DNA of 13,620 nucleotides. Source: CAUPWF01 sp964367685. GTDB lineage: Bacteria; Bacillota; Clostridia; Lachnospirales; Lachnospiraceae. The notes below the pieces were generated by a model, which had not been told where the DNA came from, searched no databases, and saw only the letters and a list, made by a program, of their open reading frames with translations. The DNA lies in assembly GCA_964367685.1 (NCBI GenBank), contig CAYIYM010000045.1, forward strand, positions 1-13,620. Direction: 5' to 3'. The translations under genes and the position numbers were made by a program. This document shows, piece after piece, positions 1-6,795 of this stretch; position 1 is the stretch's first letter, and the number at the start of each line of letters is the position of its first letter.

Positions 1-49
1 TTTTAGCTACCTTTTTTTATCTAAAATCCTAGGATTCATCATGTTTTAC

Positions 50-86
50 AAAAAAAAAGCCAAATAAACTTAAGAAAGTCTATTTG
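50..86 (-). terminator. Intrinsic terminator of the nfnA-nfnB-rlmH operon
   Basis: Read on the minus strand, CAAATAGACTT and AAGTTTATTTG form an 11-bp stem with one G-U pair around a four-base loop. The stem is followed by GC and a run of nine T residues (plus-strand A run at 50-58). It begins 23 bases after the rlmH stop codon. Stem, tight loop and U-tract are all present, so this is a convincing Rho-independent terminator ending the leftward operon. Confidence 0.9.
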
Positions 87-109
87 AGCTTTTGAATAGT
101 TGCTATATT

Positions 110-589
110 TTACTTATGATATGGTTCTCCCGAAATAATACGGTAACTCCTATAAATTTGTTCTAATAAAATTACCCTCATTAACTGATGAGGAAAGGTC
201 ATTTTCGAAAAACTTAATGCTAGATTAGAATGTGCAAGTACCTCATTGGAAAGTCCTATTGAACCACCTATTATAAATATAATATGACTTGTCCCTTGTA
301 TACCTAGATTTTCGATTTTGGAAGCTAATTGTTCTGATGAAAACTGTTTTCCATTGATTTCAAGAGTAATTACAAACGCACCATCTTTCAAATATTTGAT
401 AATTCGTTCGCCTTCTTTTTGTCGTATCTGATTACACATTATTTCACTTGCATTTTCCTGTGTTTTTTCATCTGCCACTTCTATTATTTCAAGTTTGCAA
501 TATTTTGAAAGACGCTTGGAATATTCTCCAATAGCGTCTTTCATGAATTTTTCTTTAATTTTTCCTACTGTAATTACAGTGATTTTCAT
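110..589 (-). CDS. rlmH: 23S rRNA (pseudouridine-1915-N3)-methyltransferase RlmH
   Basis: RlmH is a small SPOUT-class methyltransferase that uses S-adenosylmethionine to methylate N3 of pseudouridine 1915 in helix 69 of 23S rRNA, acting on assembled ribosomes in the cytoplasm. The 159-residue protein is full length for the family. The N-terminal strand MKITVITVGKIKEK, the SAM-binding loop FIIGGSIGLS (residues 105-114), the stretch MTFPHQLMRVILLEQIYR (130-147) and the C-terminal tail GEPYHK are all diagnostic. The ATG lies two bases after the nfnB stop. A GAAGGA ribosome binding site sits inside the last codons of nfnB, so translation is probably coupled. It is the last gene of the nfnA-nfnB-rlmH operon and is followed by a strong terminator. 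The functional link to nfnAB looks like shared transcription of housekeeping genes. The identification is secure. Confidence 0.97.
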   Translation of the reverse strand: MKITVITVGKIKEKFMKDAIGEYSKRLSKYCKLEIIEVADEKTQENASEIMCNQIRQKEGERIIKYLKDGAFVITLEINGKQFSSEQLASKIENLGIQGTSHIIFIIGGSIGLSNEVLAHSNLALSFSKMTFPHQLMRVILLEQIYRSYRIISGEPYHK

Positions 590-591
590 TC

Positions 592-1977
592 TTATTTTCC
601 TTCTAAGTACTCGTGAATACCTTTCGCACCTGCTTTACCAGCACCCATTGCCAGAATAACTGTAGCCGCACCAGTAACTGCATCTCCACCAGCGAATACA
701 CCTTCTTTTGAAGTTTTTCCGAATTCTTCGTCTGCAACAATACATTGCCACTTATTAATTTCTAATCCTTCTGTTGTAGATGAAATCAATGGATTCGGTG
801 ATGTACCTAAAGACATGATAACAGTATCTATATCCATTGTAAATTCTGAATCTGGAACTACAACAGGTCTTCTTCTACCTGATGCGTCTGGCTCTCCAAG
901 TTCCATTTTAACAACGTTCATTCCAGTTACATTACCTTTTTCATCGATTAATATCTCTGTAGGATTTGTAAGAATATCGAAGATAACTCCTTCTTCTTTC
1001 GCATGGTGAACTTCTTCTACACGAGCTGGTAGTTCTTCTTCACTACGTCTATACACAATATGCGCCTCTGCACCTAATCTACATGCTGTACGTGCAGCGT
1101 CCATTGCTACATTTCCACCACCAATGATAGCAACTTTTTTACCTGCTTCTATTGGTGTATCATATGAAGAGTCAAATGCTTTCATTAAATTGTTTCTTGT
1201 AAGATATTCATTTGCCGAGAAAACACTATTTCCATTTTCACCTGGTATACCCATAAATTTAGGCAGACCTGCTCCAGATCCGATAAATACTGCCTCAAAT
1301 CCTTCTTCTGTTATCAATTGATCAATTGTTGTTGCTTTTCCAATTACAACATTTAACTCGAATTTAACTCCAAGTTCTTTTACTTTTTCTATTTCCTTAG
1401 CTACAATTTTCTGTTTTGGAAGTCTAAATTCTGGAATACCATAAACAAGTACTCCGCCTAATTCATGTAGCGCCTCGAATACAGTTACATCGTATCCTAA
1501 TTTCGCTAAATCTCCCGCACATGTTAAACCTGCTGGACCTGATCCAATTACAGCCACCTTACGGCCATTTAATGTCTCTGGTTTCTCTGGTTTCACGTCA
1601 TTCTCCAACGCATAATCCGCTACAAATCGCTCTAATTTACCAATTGAAACAGGCTCGCCTTTCATACCACGAATACACTTTCCTTCACATTGGCTTTCTT
1701 GAGGGCATACACGTCCACAAATTGCTGGTAGTGCTGATGATTTACCAATTATTTTATACGCTTCTTCGATATTTCCTTCTTTTACTTGCATAACAAAACC
1801 TGGAATATCTATAGCAACAGGGCATCCTTGGGTACATCTTGCATTTTTACAATTAATACAACGTTGGGCTTCTTCCATTGCCTCTTCTTTTGAATAACCT
1901 AAGCACACTTCTTCAAAATTAGTAGCGCGAACTTTAGGATCTTGCTCTTTTACTGGAACTTTCTTTAAAATATCCAT
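592..1977 (-). CDS. nfnB: NADH-dependent ferredoxin:NADP+ oxidoreductase, large subunit NfnB (GltD-like)
   Basis: This is the large flavoprotein subunit of the electron-bifurcating transhydrogenase NfnAB, which couples NADH and reduced ferredoxin to NADP+ reduction, reversibly, in the cytoplasm. The 461 residues start with two iron-sulfur ligand groups: C40, C43, C48, C52 and C87, C91, C97, C101. The conserved E94 in CPQE is a possible non-cysteine cluster ligand (inference). A Rossmann FAD motif, VAVIGSGPAG, lies at 141-150. A second nucleotide motif, VAIIGGGNVAMDAA, lies at 282-295, followed by RRSEEELPA (310-318), as in NADPH-binding GltD-type proteins. The C-terminal FAD segment GGDAVTGAATVILAMGAGK is at 430-448. 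It overlaps nfnA by one base (TAATG) and has a GGAGGTG ribosome binding site at 1985-1991. Database records often call this family glutamate synthase small subunit or sulfide dehydrogenase subunit. The adjacent nfnA and the absence of a gltB-like gene in the window favour Nfn. Confidence 0.92.
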   Translation of the reverse strand: MDILKKVPVKEQDPKVRATNFEEVCLGYSKEEAMEEAQRCINCKNARCTQGCPVAIDIPGFVMQVKEGNIEEAYKIIGKSSALPAICGRVCPQESQCEGKCIRGMKGEPVSIGKLERFVADYALENDVKPEKPETLNGRKVAVIGSGPAGLTCAGDLAKLGYDVTVFEALHELGGVLVYGIPEFRLPKQKIVAKEIEKVKELGVKFELNVVIGKATTIDQLITEEGFEAVFIGSGAGLPKFMGIPGENGNSVFSANEYLTRNNLMKAFDSSYDTPIEAGKKVAIIGGGNVAMDAARTACRLGAEAHIVYRRSEEELPARVEEVHHAKEEGVIFDILTNPTEILIDEKGNVTGMNVVKMELGEPDASGRRRPVVVPDSEFTMDIDTVIMSLGTSPNPLISSTTEGLEINKWQCIVADEEFGKTSKEGVFAGGDAVTGAATVILAMGAGKAGAKGIHEYLEGK

Positions 1978-2864
1978 TATTCGTCACCTCCACAATTACC
2001 GCAACCACCATGATGTGTGTCACCCTCTTGTAATTTCAACATTGCTTTTCCTTCAAATGTTTTATATAACTGACTTCTCTTCATCGCTTGATCAAAGTCA
2101 ACCAAATGACCATCAAATTCTGGACCATCTACACATGCAAATTTTATCTCTTCACCAACTTGCAAACGACAGGCACCGCACATTCCTGTACCATCTACCA
2201 TAATTGGGTTCATACTAACTATTGTCGGTATCTCTAATTCTTTTGTTAACAAACATACAAATTTCATCATAATCATAGGACCAATAGCTATGCACACATC
2301 GTACTTGCATCCTTCTGCCACTAAATCTTTGATCACCTGTGTTACCATACCTGATCGTCCATAAGAACCATCATCTGTAGTTATATATAAATTTCCCGAA
2401 ACTGCTTCTAACTCTTTCTCGAGAATTAACATATCTTTTGTTTTGGATCCAACAATAACATCTGCCTTCACACCATGTTCATGTAACCATTTTACCTGTG
2501 GGTATACTGGAGCAGCACCAACACCACCTGCAACAAATAAAATTTTCTTTTCACGTAACTCTTCTAAATCTTCTTCAATAAATTCAGAAGCACACCCTAA
2601 TGGACCTACAAAATCTTGAATTGTATCACCAACTTTTAATTCTGTGATACGCTTTGACGAAGCGCCAACTATTTGTGTTACTATTGTAACTGTGCCTGCT
2701 TCTCTGTCATAATCACAAATTGTTAGTGGGATTCTTTCACCCTTTTCATCAATTTTTACAATAACAAATTGGCCTGGCTCACAATACTTAGCAACTCTTG
2801 GTGCTTCAATATCCATCAGAAAAATAATATCTGCCAATTGTTGCGCTTTTACTACCTTGTACAT
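1977..2864 (-). CDS. nfnA: NADH-dependent ferredoxin:NADP+ oxidoreductase, small subunit NfnA
   Basis: This subunit carries an FAD, an NAD(H) site and a [2Fe-2S] cluster, and pairs with NfnB to bifurcate electrons between NAD, NADP and ferredoxin. The 295-residue protein belongs to the ferredoxin-NADP reductase/PyrK superfamily. It has the flavin motif RIPLTICD at 44-51, a glycine-rich nucleotide loop VAGGVGAAPVYPQ at 111-123 and DGTGMCGACR at 224-233. The cluster ligands are C229, C232 and C244. D224 occupies the position that is a cysteine in PyrK, and an aspartate here is typical of Nfn small subunits. The C-terminus is unusual, rich in His, Gly and Cys, with a CxxC pair (C288, C291). The start is an ATG at 2862-2864 preceded by AGGAGGG at 2871-2877. 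It is the first gene of the operon and overlaps nfnB by one base, suggesting equimolar translation. SudB (sulfide dehydrogenase) is an older name for the same family. Confidence 0.93.
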   Translation of the reverse strand: MYKVVKAQQLADIIFLMDIEAPRVAKYCEPGQFVIVKIDEKGERIPLTICDYDREAGTVTIVTQIVGASSKRITELKVGDTIQDFVGPLGCASEFIEEDLEELREKKILFVAGGVGAAPVYPQVKWLHEHGVKADVIVGSKTKDMLILEKELEAVSGNLYITTDDGSYGRSGMVTQVIKDLVAEGCKYDVCIAIGPMIMMKFVCLLTKELEIPTIVSMNPIMVDGTGMCGACRLQVGEEIKFACVDGPEFDGHLVDFDQAMKRSQLYKTFEGKAMLKLQEGDTHHGGCGNCGGDE

Positions 2865-2894
2865 AATATACCCTCCTTATTTTCACTCCATACT

Positions 2895-2923
2895 ATAATA
2901 AATTAAATACTAACAAAAGACAA
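2895..2923 (-). promoter_or_regulatory. Predicted sigma-A promoter for nfnA-nfnB-rlmH
   Basis: On the minus strand TTGTCT (2918-2923) and TATTAT (2895-2900) are separated by 17 bases, matching four of six and five of six consensus positions. The -10 box lies about 30 bases before the nfnA start codon, so the leader would be short. No operator-like repeat is evident. This is a prediction by eye only. Confidence 0.55.
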
Positions 2924-2983
2924 GTATTTCCTTGTTTTTTTATCACTTACTTTTTTATTCAACTTTTCATTTTTTTCGTAAGA

Positions 2984-4237
2984 TTATAAATTATTTTCAT
3001 CTGTAATTGGAAATGTTGGTACCACTTCCTCTTCTTTTAAAATCAATTCATAGTTACGCTTTGTGATATCACTCATTTTTCCAGATGCATTTACTAACAC
3101 AGTTGTAAATATGGTATTTCCCTCTGGCATTTCTATTGGGCCAGTATATTTTTTTGCTCCTGCAGTTGGTGCACCATTTTCATATGGAATTGTATTGTTT
3201 AATGTGTAGTATGCAACATATCCATCTGGTACTGTTACAGAGATTGTTCTCGCCTCACGATATAACCCTGTGGAAGGAGAAACAATTGGTGCCATCTCAA
3301 TTGGAAGTTCTACAATATATTGATTTTTAACCTCTATACTTGGAACACCTTTCTCATTTACCGAAATAGCTCTCACAACTGTCGTTCCTTCACTAATTTG
3401 GATTGGTTCTGTATATTTAATACTTTCAACAGTAGCTTCACTTCCATCAACCGTATAATAAATCTTTGACTCTTCACTCTCTAAACTTAGCTTTTGAACA
3501 TCTTCATACTGCCCAGGTGGTAAGGAGAACTGGACTCCATTTGACATATACATCATCAATTGATTCTGTATACTTTCATCCAAAATCTCATTATAAAAAG
3601 GCATAACTTTCGTATTTTGCTTTGTTCCTAGATAAAACTCTGCTACCATCATTGCAAATTCTGTACTTTGTATATTTTCCTTATATGCTTCAAGCAGTAA
3701 TTCTTCAGCTGCATCTAAATCTTCTTGTTCTACAAAAAGTTCAGCTAACGCTTCATATGCTTCGATACGCTTTGGTTCTTTCTCAATTGCGCTAGTGAAA
3801 TATGATTTTGCAGACGCATAATTATCAGCATTTAATTCATTCATACCTTTATTAATTTTTCCTTGATAAGAATTTGTATAGACCAAAAATATAATAATGA
3901 TAGCTATAATAATAAGCGAAAATGTAATAATAATTTTTTTAATTTTCTTCTTCTGCTGTGCAACTTTTCTCTTTTCTTGTTCCCTGCGTCGTCTTTGTTC
4001 CGCTTCACGGGCTTGGGCTTTTCTTACTTTCTGCTCATCTGCATAATCCTCATCTAAAAAACGTTTGTCTTCTGAAGTAGAAACCTCTTTTCGTTCCCCC
4101 ATTAATGACGTGCGGATCTCATCCTCTATTACTTCTTCTAAAGGGTTGTAATCAGGTACTATTTGTGCTAATCCACCACAGTAATTACATCTTAACGTTC
4201 CTGCTGGAAGAGTTGCTCCACATTCGTTACACTTCAT
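2984..4237 (-). CDS. Zinc-ribbon, single-pass membrane protein with TPR-like and chitobiase C-terminal-like repeats; function unknown
   Basis: I do not recognise a named gene. The 417 residues show a modular layout. An N-terminal zinc ribbon has CxxC pairs C3/C6 and C17/C20. It is followed by an acidic stretch and then a very basic, probably helical segment at about 70-100. One transmembrane helix made largely of isoleucine spans about 101-121. A TPR-like helical region covers about 126-220, including the segments around AKSYFTSAIEKEP and AAEELLLEAY. Two beta-rich repeats at about 238-308 and 316-395 resemble the chitobiase/hexosaminidase C-terminal (Fn3-associated) module, seen as YYTVDGSEATVESIKYTEPI and YYTLNNTIPYENGAP. 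The zinc ribbon would face the cytoplasm and the repeats the outside (inference). The ATG lies 11 bases inside the 3' end of folD, with only a weak GGGAG site at 4247-4251, so translation probably depends on folD. Similar architectures occur as uncharacterised proteins in Clostridia; a role in envelope sensing or protein interaction is only a guess. Confidence 0.8.
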   Translation of the reverse strand: MKCNECGATLPAGTLRCNYCGGLAQIVPDYNPLEEVIEDEIRTSLMGERKEVSTSEDKRFLDEDYADEQKVRKAQAREAEQRRRREQEKRKVAQQKKKIKKIIITFSLIIIAIIIIFLVYTNSYQGKINKGMNELNADNYASAKSYFTSAIEKEPKRIEAYEALAELFVEQEDLDAAEELLLEAYKENIQSTEFAMMVAEFYLGTKQNTKVMPFYNEILDESIQNQLMMYMSNGVQFSLPPGQYEDVQKLSLESEESKIYYTVDGSEATVESIKYTEPIQISEGTTVVRAISVNEKGVPSIEVKNQYIVELPIEMAPIVSPSTGLYREARTISVTVPDGYVAYYTLNNTIPYENGAPTAGAKKYTGPIEMPEGNTIFTTVLVNASGKMSDITKRNYELILKEEEVVPTFPITDENNL

Positions 4238-5099
4238 TACATATCGCTCCCATCTCTTCGCTCATAATAGCAGCTTTGATGCAATTTTGCATTAGCATAA
4301 CGATTGTCATTGGTCCCACACCACCTGGTACGGGTGTAATTGCGCCAACACAATCTAACACTTGCTCAAAATCAACATCACCGCACAATTTATTTGAATC
4401 ATCTCTATGGATTCCTACATCTATGACAGTCGCTCCACTTTTAATATATTCCTTTGTTAGAAATTTAGGCTTCCCAATTGCAACAATTAATATATCTGCT
4501 TCTTTTGTTATTTCACACAGTTGTTTTGTACGTGAGTGTGCTATTGTTACTGTTGCATTTTTTTGTAACATCAATAGTGACATAGGCTTTCCAACAATAT
4601 TGCTTCTACCAACCACCACACAGTGCTTTCCTTCTATTTCGATTTTTGAACGCTCTAATAACTCAATAATTCCTGCTGGGGTACAAGGAAGATAATTAGC
4701 CGTACCTAAACAAAGTTCTCCAACATTAATAGGATGAAAACAGTCTACATCCTTTTGTGGGTGGATTGCATTAATTACGTTATCCTCATTTATATGCTTC
4801 GGCAAAGGAAGTTGTACTAAAATTCCATTTACTGTTTTGTCTTTGTTTAAATCTTGGATCAATGCAACTAATTCTGTTTCAGACACATTCTCATCCAAGT
4901 TGAAGCTTCTTGATTGGATTCCTAACTGATTGCATGTATTTTTTTTATTATTCACATAAACCGATGATGCTTTATCATCTCCTACTTGAATAACAGCTAA
5001 GCACACTTCAATTCCTCGTTCGTTTAGTTCTGTAACTTGCTCTTTTAATTCTGACTTTATTTCTGCTGCAATAGCTTTCCCATCTATTAATTTATACAT
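4227..5099 (-). CDS. folD: Bifunctional methylenetetrahydrofolate dehydrogenase/methenyltetrahydrofolate cyclohydrolase FolD
   Basis: FolD interconverts 5,10-methylene-, 5,10-methenyl- and 10-formyl-tetrahydrofolate, normally with NADP(H), in the cytoplasm. The product has 290 residues, the usual length. The folate-site YVNNK motif (Y48, K52) holds the catalytic lysine. It is followed by NGILVQLPLP (91-100), DVDCFHP (117-123), the nucleotide-binding GRSNIVGKP (164-172) and the signature PVPGGVGPMT (256-265). I chose the ATG at 5097-5099 because AGGAGG (5105-5110) lies five bases upstream and the protein then begins MYKLIDGKAIAAEI, as FolD proteins do. An in-frame ATG at 5147 would add 16 residues that lie inside fhs. 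The fhs stop codon TAA flows directly into the folD ribosome binding site (TAAGGAGG), so the two are tightly coupled. FolD acts on the product of Fhs. Confidence 0.97.
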   Translation of the reverse strand: MYKLIDGKAIAAEIKSELKEQVTELNERGIEVCLAVIQVGDDKASSVYVNNKKNTCNQLGIQSRSFNLDENVSETELVALIQDLNKDKTVNGILVQLPLPKHINEDNVINAIHPQKDVDCFHPINVGELCLGTANYLPCTPAGIIELLERSKIEIEGKHCVVVGRSNIVGKPMSLLMLQKNATVTIAHSRTKQLCEITKEADILIVAIGKPKFLTKEYIKSGATVIDVGIHRDDSNKLCGDVDFEQVLDCVGAITPVPGGVGPMTIVMLMQNCIKAAIMSEEMGAICNEV

Positions 5100-5109
5100 A
5101 TTATCCTCC

Positions 5110-6780
5110 TTAAAATAATCCTGTAATAATTCCTTCGGAATTAACATCTATGTTATTTGCTGCTGGTGTTTTTGGTAATCCAGGCATTGTCATCACGGCT
5201 CCCGTTAGTGCAACTAAAAACCCTGCCCCTGCATTCACATATACTTCTCTGATATGAATGTTGAAATTCGTTGGTCTACCTAGTAATGTGGCATCATCTG
5301 ACAAAGAATACTGGTTCTTTGCCATACAAATTGGCATATTAGAAAAACCTAATTTAGAAATATTTGCAATTTGCTTTGCTGCCGTTGCGGAAATATCAAC
5401 ATCATTGGCACCATATATTTCGGTTGCAATCGTCTTTATCTTTTCTTCAATGGATCGTGAGTTTTCGTATAAGCATTTAAAATGACTTTCCTTTGTTTCA
5501 AGTGTCTTTACCACTTTTTCTGCTAATTCTATACCGCCTTCTCCACCTTGTTCCCATACATTGGCAACGGCAAATTCGCATCCTTTTTCTTCACAGAATA
5601 TTCTTATAAAGTCTACTTCTGCTTGTGTATCTGCAACAAATGAATTTAACGTCACAACAACTGGCGCTCCAAATTTCTTTAAGTTCTCAATGTGTTTCTC
5701 TAAATTCTCGATTCCTTTTGAAATAGCTTCAATATTCTCATGGTTCAAATCAGCTTTTGCAACACCACCATTATATTTGAGTGCACGTACTGTAGCCACT
5801 AAAACTACTGCATCTGGCTTAAGTCCTGTCATTCTACATTTAATATTCATGAATTTTTCCGCACCCAAATCAGCTCCAAAACCTGCTTCTGTCACAGCTA
5901 TATCTGAGAGTTTCAAAGCCATTTTTGTAGCTTGCACACTATTACATCCATGTGCAATATTCGCAAATGGTCCTCCGTGTACTAATGCAGGTGTATGCTC
6001 CAAGGTCTGAATTAAATTCGGCTTAATTGCCTCTTTAAGCAAGGCTGTCATTGCGCCTGTAGCTTGTATATCATTTGCAGTAACTGGAGTTCCATCAACT
6101 CTATATGCAACGATAATATTACCTAGTCTGATTTTTAAATCTGAAATATCCGTTGCGAGACAAAGAATAGCCATAATTTCTGATGCAACAGTTATTACAA
6201 AATGGTCTTCTCTTACCATTCCATCCATTTTATTTCCTAGTCCAACTACTACATTTCGTAGTACTCGATCATTCATGTCTAAACAACGTTTCCACACAAC
6301 TTGACGGGGATCTATTTGCAATTCGTTTCCTTGTTGAATATGGTTATCTAATAATGCTGCTAATAAATTGTTAGCAGATGTAATTGCATGAAAATCACCT
6401 GTGAAATGGAGGTTTAAGTCTTCCATTGGAACCACCTGTGAATGTCCTCCACCTGCAGCCCCACCTTTGATTCCAAAACATGGTCCAAGAGATGGTTCTC
6501 TAAGTGCAACTACAGATTTTTTTCCAATTCTATTCAACGCTTGTGTTAATCCTATAGAAATCGTAGTCTTCCCTTCACCCGCTGGCGTCGGATTAATAGC
6601 CGTAACTAATACTAGTTTCCCATCTTTGTTTTCTTTTACTTTTTCCCATACTTCATTCGATAATTTTGCCTTATGTTTCCCATACAGCTCCAAATCACTT
6701 TCTTGAATATCTATTGTAGCTGCAACTTCACTAATATGTTTCATTGAAGCTTCTTGTGCTATTTGAATATCTGTTTTCAT
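5110..6780 (-). CDS. fhs: Formate--tetrahydrofolate ligase
   Basis: This enzyme (10-formyl-tetrahydrofolate synthetase) converts formate, ATP and tetrahydrofolate to 10-formyl-tetrahydrofolate, ADP and phosphate. It supplies one-carbon units for purines and formyl-Met-tRNA, or is an acetogenic methyl-branch step in organisms with the rest of that pathway. The 556 residues match the family length. An ATP-binding loop TPAGEGKTT lies at 65-73. It is followed by the signatures REPSLGPCFGIKGGAAGGG (94-112) and HSQVVPMEDLNLHFTGD. The C-terminal segment GAGFLVALTGAVMTMPGLP is also typical. The gene starts 15 bases after the ftsK stop with a GGGGGGAG ribosome binding site at 6785-6792, and ends ten bases before folD. 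No carbon monoxide dehydrogenase or other Wood-Ljungdahl gene is visible here, so a biosynthetic role is as likely as acetogenesis. Identification is secure. Confidence 0.98.
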   Translation of the reverse strand: MKTDIQIAQEASMKHISEVAATIDIQESDLELYGKHKAKLSNEVWEKVKENKDGKLVLVTAINPTPAGEGKTTISIGLTQALNRIGKKSVVALREPSLGPCFGIKGGAAGGGHSQVVPMEDLNLHFTGDFHAITSANNLLAALLDNHIQQGNELQIDPRQVVWKRCLDMNDRVLRNVVVGLGNKMDGMVREDHFVITVASEIMAILCLATDISDLKIRLGNIIVAYRVDGTPVTANDIQATGAMTALLKEAIKPNLIQTLEHTPALVHGGPFANIAHGCNSVQATKMALKLSDIAVTEAGFGADLGAEKFMNIKCRMTGLKPDAVVLVATVRALKYNGGVAKADLNHENIEAISKGIENLEKHIENLKKFGAPVVVTLNSFVADTQAEVDFIRIFCEEKGCEFAVANVWEQGGEGGIELAEKVVKTLETKESHFKCLYENSRSIEEKIKTIATEIYGANDVDISATAAKQIANISKLGFSNMPICMAKNQYSLSDDATLLGRPTNFNIHIREVYVNAGAGFLVALTGAVMTMPGLPKTPAANNIDVNSEGIITGLF

Positions 6781-6795
6781 AATACTCCCCCCATT

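Noticed and set aside
25..36. Twelve-base perfect palindrome AATCCTAGGATT near the left edge
   Set aside because: No loop for a hairpin, no gene context visible on the left, and a single short palindrome is expected by chance in AT-rich DNA.
592..1977. Naming the large flavoprotein as glutamate synthase small subunit GltD
   Set aside because: Domain similarity is real, but the overlapping nfnA partner and lack of a gltB-like gene in view point to the Nfn transhydrogenase.
2920..2935. ACAAG/CTTGT hairpin followed by T residues on the plus strand, as a terminator
   Set aside because: Only five base pairs, no plus-strand gene upstream, and on the minus strand the following T run is just four; it also overlaps the nfnA -35 region.
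4105..4695. 196-codon open frame on the plus strand opposite folD and the zinc-ribbon gene
   Set aside because: It has no recognisable protein features and lies antisense to two well-supported coding regions; it is a composition shadow.
5100..5147. Longer folD with a start at 5147 (16 extra residues)
   Set aside because: The extra part lies inside fhs, while the ATG at 5099 has AGGAGG at ideal spacing and gives the usual FolD N-terminus.
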